In this document: piece by piece, positions 1-6,279 of the stretch
Layout: each line of letters opens with the position of its first letter
Position numbering within the stretch: position 1 is the stretch's first letter
From: Candidatus Poribacteria bacterium
GTDB taxonomy: Bacteria > Poribacteria > WGA-4E > WGA-3G
Reading direction: 5' to 3'
Length of the DNA stretch: 8,282 nucleotides
NCBI GenBank assembly: GCA_028824575.1
Contig: JAPPDN010000175.1
Location: 1-8,282, forward strand
Made by a program: the position numbers and the translations under genes
The notes under the pieces: model-generated
The model's database searches: none
Told to the model about the DNA's origin: nothing
What the model saw: the letters and a program-made list of their open reading frames with translations, nothing else

Positions 1-659
1 CATGCATCAACACCGAGGTAGACTGTACTTGATGTGGATAATACCAGAAGATTTATCAACACAGCCAGCGAGAAAGGGATACTAATGCTCACCAACGCCC
101 CTAAAAACTTGCCAATCAGTACGGTGTGGCGCGGCACTGGATTGGCTAACATCAATCGAAGCGTGCCGCGTTCACGTTCACCAGCAACGGAATCGAACGT
201 AAACAGAAGTGCTATCAGACTCAACACATAACCAATCACAAATGCCCAATCTACTTTCGTAACGTCAGGACGGATATTTGTCAGATTTGGGGTTGCAGCT
301 GGGTACCGCATCTGCCAGAAACTCTTTAGATATCCGAAGTCCCAAAAGTGGTGATGTACCTCAACAGCACCTGCCAGAAAGGGATCGCCTCCTTCGGCAG
401 AGAAGTGAAGAGGCGATGGTTTTTTGTAAAGCTTTCCGGGGCCTTTTTGTGCGAGTTCATATAAACTATCCGCCCGCGCCTCTAAAACATTACGGGCATC
501 CGTGACAGAGGCGAGATACTTCTGTACTCTCGCTGGTTGCTCTCGGAGATATACACCAGCGTTTGTTAGCATTAACCCGAACAGTAGCACGGTTGCCAAG
601 GCAAACCGGAGGCTATTTAAGTTATCGTAAAGTTCTCGTTTTGCGATATGCCAAATCAT
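1..659 (-). CDS. ABC-2 family transporter permease, C-terminal part cut off by window edge
   Basis: This minus-strand reading frame is open from the ATG at 659 to the window edge: 219 codons plus two bases, with no stop. The protein starts MIWHIAKRELYDNLNSLRFA, which matches the start of the next permease gene upstream (both have the pattern REL-DNL--RFA). A first membrane segment lies near residues 19-37, followed by a polar outer region to about 137 and a second membrane segment near 138-158. The cytoplasmic motif GERERGTLR (160-168) and a third membrane segment (about 181-207) complete what is visible. This layout is typical of ABC-2 permeases of the DUF3526/GldF type, which move a substrate across the inner membrane with a separate ATPase. 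Full members are about 450-500 residues, so roughly half is missing. No clear Shine-Dalgarno sequence precedes the ATG. The family call is firm; the substrate is unknown. Confidence 0.85.
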   Translation of the reverse strand, partial: MIWHIAKRELYDNLNSLRFALATVLLFGLMLTNAGVYLREQPARVQKYLASVTDARNVLEARADSLYELAQKGPGKLYKKPSPLHFSAEGGDPFLAGAVEVHHHFWDFGYLKSFWQMRYPAATPNLTNIRPDVTKVDWAFVIGYVLSLIALLFTFDSVAGERERGTLRLMLANPVPRHTVLIGKFLGALVSISIPFSLAVLINLLVLSTSSTVYLGVDA

Positions 660-670
660 TTTTGGTTCTC

Positions 671-914
671 GGTTATCAGTTATCAGTTTCCAGTTAAGAA
701 GCCATCCAAGAAGTCATCATTCATAGTAAAGTTTAGAATTAATAGAATACTCTGTGTCGGTTCGGTTAGGAAACCGAACCTACCGGGGGCTGAAAGTGTC
801 TTTTTATTTTTAGGTTTCACTATAGTTTTCAGTTACCAGTCATCGGTTATCCGTTAAAAGACGGTCTTGACTTAAGCAAGATACCTCTTTACCGACAACT
901 GATAACTGACGACT
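671..914. repeat. MITE-like element with heptad-repeat inverted ends
   Basis: This segment fills nearly all of the gap between the two permease genes. Its left end has four degenerate 7-bp units (671-698: GGTTATC, AGTTATC, AGTTTCC, AGTTAAG). Its right end has three on the opposite strand (914-894: AGTCGTC, AGTTATC, AGTTGTC). The two ends therefore form a perfect 13-bp inverted repeat, TCAGTTATCAGTT at 676-688 and its complement at 897-909. A third cluster of five units lies inside at 824-858, and a hairpin lies at 759-780. No convincing coding sequence is inside. The structure resembles a small non-autonomous mobile or dispersed repeat; its mobility is inferred from shape only. The right end starts three bases after the stop codon of the upstream permease, and the left end stops 11 bases before the start codon of the downstream one. 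Confidence 0.6.
759..780. repeat. perfect 9-bp hairpin
   Basis: GGTTCGGTT (759-767) and AACCGAACC (772-780) are exact complements around a 4-base AGGA loop. The hairpin sits inside the heptad-repeat element. No U-tract follows directly on either strand, so it is not a standard intrinsic terminator, although a T-rich stretch lies about 20 bases further on the plus strand (800-812). It may fold in the RNA joining the two permease genes. Confidence 0.65.
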
Positions 915-917
915 ATT

Positions 918-2435
918 CTACACTTCACTCCGAATAAAAAGTAGAAATATTATTACAAACAAGATTAGGTTGATCGTCAGCAGTAGGCACAAATCTGGAA
1001 ATGCTCGCTTGGCATTTATGCCTATATCATTTCTTTGAAAAGAAAACTGAGGCAGCGTGTCCCAGTCCACTTTACCCTTGTCCGCAGCGAGCCATTGTCG
1101 AGAGCCGAATGCCTTCGTATCGTATAAATAGGCGACTACTGCCTGTCGGTATTGTCGAACTGCGTTGAAAAAATCTTGAATACCTTTCAAATCAGTGCCC
1201 GCCCATGCCTGTGTTGCAGTATCGTATATCCCAACCGGCGAAAGCCTCAACAATATTCTATCAACGAACGCTGGACGCACGAAAATGTCCTCAAGTATCT
1301 GTTTTCGGATAAGCCATGTTCGGTCTGCCGTATTGATAATCCGAGGCCCAAGGAAATCGTAATAATTTTGAGCGTGTTGAACTTTAGAAAGGTGTTTGTC
1401 ATAGAAGTCGTTATAGGATATAGTACTCCAATAGTAATACAAGAGGGTCAATTGATTCTCTATAAATCCATCGCCGCTCGTCCATCCACTGAGCCCCTCC
1501 ATATTAAACATTGGGTCATCTCCTGGAACAGGGTCGTTAGACAGGAAATTCTTTCGCTCTCTGTCGAATTCTTCATATATTTGCTTTATTTGATTCAAAG
1601 CAGATGCCGCACGTGCCCCTGAGGGGTCTTGGGGAACAATCGTCGCAAGAATCATATTCGGATAGACCAAGACCACGAACCCCCAGATAAACATTGACAG
1701 CATCAGCGCAGTGCTGGTGCGGCGTGTTACTGATGAAACCAGTAGACCGATGAGGTAAAACACTGACAGATACACAAGCGATGATACAACGATCCCACCA
1801 ACGCGGAGAAACCCCTCGGTGCTCAAGGAAATTGAAGTGGAGGTCGTTAGTAAAATCACCGCGAGGAGCAGGCTCATCAGCAACGGAACGAGCAAGCAGA
1901 GCATTGCACTGGTGTATTTCGCAAGCAGGATATGCCCGCGGCGGATAGGATGTGTCAGAACGAGACGTAAGGTGCCGCGTTCGCGTTCTCCGGCAAGGGC
2001 ATCGTAGGCAAATATGAGTGCCAGTAGACTGAGAACTACCTCAAAGATAAAGACAATATCAATGGAAGAGAAGATATTGAGAAACGAATTATCCGAGCTG
2101 TCCATTCCGGCATCCCATAGTGATGGAACAAAAGAGTGCGACACCCGAATTTTGTTACCCAGTCGTTTGTCTAACCCAATATTGAATAAACTCAAAGGAT
2201 TGGGGGGGCGATCAACGTACAATCTTCCCATCCCTATCGAATAGGTTTGCGACTTGTGCAATCTCTGCCGATTTGTCTCAATGGAGGTGTTGTAACTCTC
2301 CAATCGACGCTCGTAATCTTGGATGAGTACAGCCGTGGCGGCAACTACAAGCAACAGTGTGATGAAAACTGCTGCAGCGAACCGGAACGTCATCAGATTA
2401 TCAAGAAGTTCTCGACGGATAAGCGTTATCAGCAT
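918..2435 (-). CDS. ABC-2 family transporter permease (DUF3526-like)
   Basis: A 505-residue inner-membrane protein, probably the permease subunit of an ABC exporter. Membrane segments can be read near residues 18-38, 126-147, 173-196, 208-234, 243-266 and 481-501. The motif GERERGTLR (149-157) follows the second segment and is shared with the neighbouring permease; in this family it marks the cytoplasmic coupling region. Two large hydrophilic regions (39-125 and about 267-476) are expected outside the membrane and fit the DUF3526-type architecture. The start is the ATG at 2435, with GAGG about 9 bases upstream. It lies upstream of and in line with the partial permease at 1-659, so the two probably make a heterodimer, with an ATPase encoded beyond the window. 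The long gap and repeat element between them may weaken co-expression. Substrate unknown. Confidence 0.88.
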   Translation of the reverse strand: MLITLIRRELLDNLMTFRFAAAVFITLLLVVAATAVLIQDYERRLESYNTSIETNRQRLHKSQTYSIGMGRLYVDRPPNPLSLFNIGLDKRLGNKIRVSHSFVPSLWDAGMDSSDNSFLNIFSSIDIVFIFEVVLSLLALIFAYDALAGERERGTLRLVLTHPIRRGHILLAKYTSAMLCLLVPLLMSLLLAVILLTTSTSISLSTEGFLRVGGIVVSSLVYLSVFYLIGLLVSSVTRRTSTALMLSMFIWGFVVLVYPNMILATIVPQDPSGARAASALNQIKQIYEEFDRERKNFLSNDPVPGDDPMFNMEGLSGWTSGDGFIENQLTLLYYYWSTISYNDFYDKHLSKVQHAQNYYDFLGPRIINTADRTWLIRKQILEDIFVRPAFVDRILLRLSPVGIYDTATQAWAGTDLKGIQDFFNAVRQYRQAVVAYLYDTKAFGSRQWLAADKGKVDWDTLPQFSFQRNDIGINAKRAFPDLCLLLTINLILFVIIFLLFIRSEV

Positions 2436-2779
2436 CCTGTCTTCCTCTGTACAAATTTACTACTGGCAAAGTTTGAAACCTTGTCAACGAGCCGTACAAG
2501 GTATTGGGTAGTAGTTAGTATTGGTATATTATAACCTAATCTATCTATTTGTTCCCACTGAAATTTCTCTTTACGCTTCGTCCCAACCGTTGGCAAAGAG
2601 TTTTAAAATAGGACTTACGCATCAAAACGCTGTTCGGATGGGTGGCTTCGGAAACCTTTGTGCCTGTCCGATATTGGGTAAATCGGGGTTACAAACCTCT
2701 CCCATAAGAAAAGAGAATATTTAATGCCAAAACTTTACACACCCGACGCAGCAGCTGGGAAGTAGTCTTTAAAAGACCT
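2436..2779. other. non-coding gap between PhyH gene and permease gene
   Basis: No credible gene is present. Near the permease start there is a TTGACA on the minus strand (2487-2482), with a weak TAGTAA 19 bases further (2462-2457). A TATAAT also reads on the minus strand at 2533-2528, without a good -35 partner. Either could drive the permease genes; neither is convincing alone. The block at 2608-2621 is listed separately. A short palindrome, GTCTTTAAAAGAC (2765-2777), lies just after the PhyH stop codon but has no U-tract. Confidence 0.5.
2608..2621. repeat. ATAGGACTTACGCA, likely dispersed-repeat end
   Basis: The string ATAGGACTTACGCA resembles ends of small dispersed elements that I recall from cyanobacterial and other environmental genomes. 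That is memory, not a search result. No inverted partner (TGCGTAAGTCCTAT) is found elsewhere in the window, so if it is an element end, the other end is lost or degraded. Confidence 0.3.
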
Positions 2780-3598
2780 TCATTCCGGAACATCCACTTT
2801 GAAGGGGTCTATCAGTTCATTCAACGCCTTCCGTTGCCCATGGTCACGGCTTTCCAGTTCGTGGAGAGCCTCTGGGATTTCGTCCTTATGTGCATCAAAT
2901 GGAAGCCACCGAGACGAATCAACATGATGAAACTGTTTCGCATAGACCCAACGTAAGAACACCGTCATCCGCGGATAAGCTTCGTGGGTCCAGCGTCGTC
3001 CGGCGTGCCGCAGGTTCGGCAGAAACACGATGAAGTCGCCAGCGTTTACGGGGACATTGTGAACCATCGGCGGCGGATCGTCCATCGTGATGTGTTCAGG
3101 ATACTGGAAATTGGATTTGTGGCTTCCCGGAATGCAGGCAAATCCGTTGCCGGGCGGGACATCCACTAACGAAACGGAGAGATTAAAGAAACTCGCGAAG
3201 ATCTCATCGTTGGCGACTTGGTATTGGTGGTGCGGACTTCTGAACCAGCCTTTATGACCGCCGTGGAGTTCCAAGCCGTCCGCATTGGGATAGCAGATAT
3301 TCGCCACGACATCAAAAACGCGTGGATGGTTCCATGTCAACGCAGTCACAACCCGTAATATCTCTGGGTTCAAAATAAGTCTTTGGAACGCCTCATGTCC
3401 GTAGTGCATGTTATAGACCCACCACGGTTTTCCCTCCGGCGTGTTGATTCGCATCGGTGGCTTGAAATCTGCCTCGTCCCATTCGGACCACGCAAACATC
3501 TGCGCCTTCATCAATTCGACATCCGCCTTCGGTACGGCGTTTCGGACCACAAAATAACCGAGCAAATCGAAACACCATTTTTCTTCCTGTGTTAGCAT
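2780..3598 (-). CDS. PhyH-like dioxygenase homologue with altered iron site (His-x-Gln)
   Basis: A 272-residue protein of the phytanoyl-CoA dioxygenase family, whose members use Fe(II) and 2-oxoglutarate to hydroxylate organic substrates in the cytoplasm. Family landmarks are FDLLGYFVVRNAV (10-22), LVDVPPGNGFACIPGSHK (144-161), the distal iron-ligand candidate His198 in LRHAG, and Arg210 as the likely 2-oxoglutarate contact. Where active members have His-x-Asp, this one reads His123-His124-Gln125; the Gln codon is CAA at 3226-3224. The upstream paralogue has NPHNDYQ at the same place, which makes the alignment clear. Loss of the Asp suggests an inactive, regulatory or chemically altered enzyme. 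The start ATG overlaps the end of the upstream gene by 7 bases (ATGCTAA), with GGGGAG 7 bases before it. The fold is firm; activity is uncertain. Confidence 0.85.
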   Translation of the reverse strand: MLTQEEKWCFDLLGYFVVRNAVPKADVELMKAQMFAWSEWDEADFKPPMRINTPEGKPWWVYNMHYGHEAFQRLILNPEILRVVTALTWNHPRVFDVVANICYPNADGLELHGGHKGWFRSPHHQYQVANDEIFASFFNLSVSLVDVPPGNGFACIPGSHKSNFQYPEHITMDDPPPMVHNVPVNAGDFIVFLPNLRHAGRRWTHEAYPRMTVFLRWVYAKQFHHVDSSRWLPFDAHKDEIPEALHELESRDHGQRKALNELIDPFKVDVPE

Positions 3599-4464
3599 AG
3601 TGCCTCTCCCCTTTCCATCTTTTCAAGGATCCGTTTGGCAAACCCCTTTTCGCTCCGTTGGACCGATTCCAATGCGTATTGATCATCAGAAATGCAGTGC
3701 CGGTGTGCTTCTATAGGGAGGTTATAGTTCTCATTGAAGTAGAAACTGAATTGATACCGATTGAAAACGACGCGACGCGCATAGTCTTCCTTCCAAAACT
3801 TTGCGCCGTGCATCAGTCGTGATGAAAAAATAAGGCAATCCCCTGCTTTCAATTCAAACGTAATTGCGGGTGCCCATTCGTTATCAATATCAAGCGTCGG
3901 AGGTAGTTTGATTTGGGATTTATGCGTACCGGGGATGCACATAAAACCGTTATCCTGTGGCACATCAACGAGCGTTATGGCGGTGTTGACATAATTGCAG
4001 TAAATCTGCCCATTCCCGGCTTGGTAGTCGTTATGCGGGTTATAAAATCCGTCCGGAAAGTCAAAACCGCTCGTGTCGCGGTGAAGTCTCTCCTTTTCAC
4101 CTTCAGGAATAGGACGCTGCTTCTGCAAGACGAGGGCACAATTGAAGAGTCTCGGACGGTTCCACATCAAGCCCATCACAATCCGTAAGGCTTTCTCGTT
4201 GAGCGATAACCGCTCGAAAATCCGATCCCCGTACTGAACATTGTTCAACACACCGCTATATTCGTCTTGGGTGACGTTTACAGGTTCAGGCACGACTTCC
4301 GGGTGCGCAAACCATCTATTTGCAATTTCAAGCATCTGCTCAACTTCTGTTGGCGACACCACCTGCCGAAGCACGAGATAACCAAACAGATCGTAGTGCC
4401 ATTTCTCCTCTTCTGTTAGTGTGGAAGGCAGATCAATCGCACTGTCTGCACCGCGAATTAACAT
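3592..4464 (-). CDS. phytanoyl-CoA dioxygenase (PhyH) family oxygenase
   Basis: A 290-residue Fe(II)/2-oxoglutarate-dependent oxygenase, presumably cytoplasmic and hydroxylating an unknown small molecule. Visible parts: an N-terminal helix with FGYLVLRQVVSP (27-38); the iron ligands His144-x-Asp146 in NPHNDYQ; the strand and turn LVDVPQDNGFMCIPGTHK (165-182); the distal ligand His219 in LMHGAKFW; and Arg230/231 for 2-oxoglutarate. From His144 to the His of PGTH is 38 residues, the usual family spacing. A second HRD (128-130) lies too far from that turn. The frame is open for 26 more codons upstream, but these overlap the lipoprotein gene. I chose the ATG at 4464 because AGGAG lies 5 bases before it and the fold starts just after. 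The gene follows the lipoprotein by 31 bases and overlaps the next oxygenase, so the three are probably one transcript. Confidence 0.9.
   Translation of the reverse strand: MLIRGADSAIDLPSTLTEEEKWHYDLFGYLVLRQVVSPTEVEQMLEIANRWFAHPEVVPEPVNVTQDEYSGVLNNVQYGDRIFERLSLNEKALRIVMGLMWNRPRLFNCALVLQKQRPIPEGEKERLHRDTSGFDFPDGFYNPHNDYQAGNGQIYCNYVNTAITLVDVPQDNGFMCIPGTHKSQIKLPPTLDIDNEWAPAITFELKAGDCLIFSSRLMHGAKFWKEDYARRVVFNRYQFSFYFNENYNLPIEAHRHCISDDQYALESVQRSEKGFAKRILEKMERGEALC
3606..3611 (-). promoter_or_regulatory. ribosome binding site GGGGAG inside the upstream PhyH gene
   Basis: GGGGAG lies within the last codons of the upstream oxygenase gene, 7 bases before the ATG at 3598. With the 7-base overlap ATGCTAA at 3592-3598, it supports translational coupling of the two oxygenases. 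Confidence 0.7.
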
Positions 4465-4469
4465 ACTAT

Positions 4470-4474
4470 CTCCT
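4470..4474 (-). promoter_or_regulatory. ribosome binding site that fixes the PhyH start
   Basis: AGGAG ends 5 bases before the ATG at 4464. It favours this start over the upstream in-frame one at 4542, which lies inside the lipoprotein gene. Confidence 0.75.
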
Positions 4475-4495
4475 ATCCATATCAAATAAAGAGCC

Positions 4496-4948
4496 TCAGA
4501 AAAGCTTTGATTTGTTGACAACTTTGTCTGTAGCCGCATCAATCAATTCGCCTTCATCCCTCAACAGATAAGTGCCACCAGCCTTTACATCAGCGGAAAA
4601 TCTTGACGTGGTTTGAACGGTACTCCGAGCATCACCGTGAAAAGAATTGTGTATAGTTGCCATTGACATATCATGTTTTCCAGGGGCAACCAAAATTTCG
4701 TCGATAGAACTCGCTGCGCGAGCTCCAATTTTCTCACGCAAGGCTAACTTACCACCAATCCGAAGCACAATCAAATTATACCGGTGGAGCCATCCTCCCT
4801 CCGTATCAATTTTGATAGTGGCAAGTTCAGACTTTGGCAACTGCGGTGCTTCATACTCACCCTCTGATACAAATATCCCGCAACCGACAAACGGCAAAGA
4901 TAGAAGTATACCGGTGAATAGAATAAAGATGTTCAATTTTGGTTTCAT
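4496..4948 (-). CDS. small lipoprotein of unknown function
   Basis: A 150-residue protein with a clear lipoprotein signal: a basic start (MKPK), a hydrophobic core (residues 5-21) and Cys23 after FVG, a slightly unusual lipobox. The mature part probably sits on the outer face of the inner membrane or in the outer membrane. The motifs EILVAPGKHDMSM (84-96) and FSADVKAGGTYLL (117-129) suggest a small beta-sandwich of the kind seen in DUF2846/PEGA-like lipoproteins. That resemblance is by eye only, and I do not recognise a specific family. The start ATG has GGAGG 7 bases upstream (4960-4956). It lies 31 bases before the PhyH gene and 87 bases after the hydrolase gene on the same strand, so it may be co-transcribed with both. 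Confidence 0.8.
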   Translation of the reverse strand: MKPKLNIFILFTGILLSLPFVGCGIFVSEGEYEAPQLPKSELATIKIDTEGGWLHRYNLIVLRIGGKLALREKIGARAASSIDEILVAPGKHDMSMATIHNSFHGDARSTVQTTSRFSADVKAGGTYLLRDEGELIDAATDKVVNKSKLF

Positions 4949-5001
4949 CTGTTGACCTCCGATGCTATTAACATAGGGGTGTATCCACTTATTGCGTTTT
5001 A

Positions 5002-5010
5002 TTTTTTTTT
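5002..5010 (-). promoter_or_regulatory. A-tract upstream of lipoprotein gene
   Basis: Read on the minus strand, nine A residues in a row lie 53-62 bases before the lipoprotein start, in the only gap of this gene group that could hold an internal promoter. Such A-tracts can act as UP elements. A weak -10 candidate (TATGTT) lies downstream near 4974-4969, but no good -35 is seen, so this is a weak call. Confidence 0.25.
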
Positions 5011-5035
5011 AAACCTTTCTGTGCATACTGTCTCG

Positions 5036-5893
5036 TTAAATTACATAATCTACTACAAACTGTCTAAGTGCTGTCTTCACTTCATCGGGCTTTTCTATCC
5101 AAGGATAGTGTCCTGATTCAGGAATCGACACAAACGTGCCATGAGATAGTTTAGCGGCAAGCGTCTCTATAAAGTGACAGGGACGAGGATCGCAGGCACC
5201 ATGAAGGAAAAGAACAGGCATAGATAGATTGTAAACGGATTGCTGAAATTTTGAATCTGTGGTGTAATTCTTCCAGTCCGCGCCGACTTTTTCGTTCACT
5301 TCATTGCTCACAGGATGTTCATCAAAACTCGGAAGATCGTCAGTTTGATTCGGGTCAAATACATCCGTCTTCCGACTTAAAGTGCCAAGCCTGTCTAATA
5401 TCCGTTTCCGATCAGCGCCCTCAGCGTGTTCCCTTTGTGAACGCAGACGTTGATATTCTTCACGCTCTGGTTCACTCAGCACATTTAACCGATTTTCGCG
5501 ATATTCGTCGTGCCACCGAGGATCAATACCCGTGCCTGCGATGTGAAGAACGGCTATCGTCCGAGTTGGAAACCTGACTGCATAAGCCAAAGCAAGTCCT
5601 GCTCCCCACGAATGACCGCCAACAATCCAACGTTCAAAGTTGAAATGTTTTCTCAACTCTTCTAAATCATCGATAAATGTGGACACATCGTAGGGACCCA
5701 CCAGTTGTGAACGTCCACTCCCACGTTGGTCATACCGAACGACTTGACACACGTCAGAAACCATGTCGGCAATAGGAGCAAGATAATCATAACCACCGGG
5801 ACCCCCGTGGCAAAGCACCATCGGTTGTCCCGAGCCTTGGATAACCGTCCAAAGCCAAACACCATTAATCTGAAGTATATCTTCTTGGTACAT
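5036..5893 (-). CDS. alpha/beta hydrolase, proline iminopeptidase-like (S33)
   Basis: A 285-residue serine hydrolase, probably cytoplasmic since no signal peptide is seen. Motifs in order: HGGPGG (29-34), which forms the oxyanion hole and is typical of proline iminopeptidases; DQRGSGRS (55-62); the nucleophile elbow GHSWG with Ser95; a charged helical cap region (about 125-205); HGACDPRP with Asp235; and SGHYPWIEKP with His262. The catalytic triad is therefore complete. The family removes N-terminal proline from peptides or hydrolyses related amides and esters. The elbow GHSWG differs from the GGSWG usual in true iminopeptidases, so a different substrate is possible. I took the ATG at 5893; the frame also allows a TTG at 5908, and neither has a strong ribosome binding site. 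It is the first gene of the minus-strand group, behind a good promoter. Confidence 0.85.
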   Translation of the reverse strand: MYQEDILQINGVWLWTVIQGSGQPMVLCHGGPGGYDYLAPIADMVSDVCQVVRYDQRGSGRSQLVGPYDVSTFIDDLEELRKHFNFERWIVGGHSWGAGLALAYAVRFPTRTIAVLHIAGTGIDPRWHDEYRENRLNVLSEPEREEYQRLRSQREHAEGADRKRILDRLGTLSRKTDVFDPNQTDDLPSFDEHPVSNEVNEKVGADWKNYTTDSKFQQSVYNLSMPVLFLHGACDPRPCHFIETLAAKLSHGTFVSIPESGHYPWIEKPDEVKTALRQFVVDYVI

Positions 5894-5990
5894 CCCCAAC
5901 TTTTCCAATATTTAATCGTAGCGAAATGGGTTTATAGGGTTTAACACCACCCCAAGTTTTGAATTCACAATTCCAATTGAACTCGGTGTA

Positions 5991-6019
5991 ACTATACTAC
6001 TTGACCGCATCCTTGTCAA
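5991..6019 (-). promoter_or_regulatory. sigma70-type promoter for the hydrolase group
   Basis: On the minus strand TTGACA (6019-6014) is followed after exactly 17 bases by TATAGT (5996-5991). The -35 is a perfect consensus match and the -10 differs at two positions. It lies about 98 bases before the hydrolase ATG, leaving a leader of around 90 bases. TTGAC (6001-6005) and GTCAA (6015-6019) form a small inverted repeat over the -35, which might bind a regulator. Confidence 0.6.
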
Positions 6020-6088
6020 CTGAAATCTATGGTATCGTCGGAAACGTTTATGATAATTATCCAAGGGTTCCTTAAGTAAAGACGCTTC

Positions 6089-6117
6089 TTGATTTTTTTC
6101 CCGAAATGTTTTACTAT
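6089..6117 (+). promoter_or_regulatory. candidate sigma70-type promoter for the plus-strand group
   Basis: TTGATT (6089-6094) and TACTAT (6112-6117) are spaced by 17 bases and face the lipoprotein gene at 6280. The leader would be about 155 bases and would include the inverted repeat at 6146-6242. The match is fair, not strong. Confidence 0.4.
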
Positions 6118-6140
6118 TTTAGCAATCAATTGTGGTAGTC

Positions 6141-6242
6141 CGTAGGTTGGGTTGAACGAAACGTCGAAAAGTGGACGCATTTGGCACAGAACCAGTAGAT
6201 TTCCAGAATGTTTGAAGTCTCAGAGATTCAAGTGAACCCAAC
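6141..6242. repeat. inverted repeat with GTTGGGTT / AACCCAAC arms
   Basis: GTAGGTTGGGTTGAACGAAA starts at 6142. The arm GTTGGGTT (6146-6153) is matched by its exact complement AACCCAAC at 6235-6242. The left part resembles a short palindromic dispersed repeat common in cyanobacterial and other environmental genomes, here with about 80 bases between the arms instead of the usual short loop. The resemblance is from memory. Confidence 0.45.
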
Positions 6243-6279
6243 ATTTTATCCCACTCGCTTGGTAACAGTGAGGTGAATT

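Larger units (their letters stand above)
5894..6279. other. divergent intergenic region with two promoters and a repeat
   Basis: This gap separates the minus-strand hydrolase group from the plus-strand lipoprotein group. I see no gene in it. It contains one candidate promoter for each direction and an inverted repeat with arms GTTGGGTT and AACCCAAC, all listed separately. Confidence 0.6.

Noticed and set aside
648..857. 69-codon plus-strand open frame in the permease gap
   Set aside because: It is made largely of the heptad-repeat element and has no ribosome site or protein-like pattern.
1152..1622. 156-codon plus-strand open frame
   Set aside because: It lies wholly antisense to the permease gene, has no family motif and a cysteine- and arginine-rich composition typical of a shadow frame.
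2521..2724. 67-codon plus-strand open frame
   Set aside because: It runs through the repeat-like block in the gap, lacks a ribosome site and has no recognisable features.
2765..2777. GTCTTTAAAAGAC as a terminator after the PhyH pair
   Set aside because: The stem is short and AT-rich, and no U-tract follows on the minus strand.
4099..4107. HRD in the N-terminal half of the first PhyH protein (residues 128-130) as iron site
   Set aside because: It is 53 residues from the PGTH turn instead of the usual 38, and the paralogue aligns with the later HND.
4465..4542. N-terminal extension of the first PhyH gene by 26 codons
   Set aside because: It overlaps the lipoprotein gene, has no ribosome site, and the ATG at 4464 has AGGAG at good spacing.
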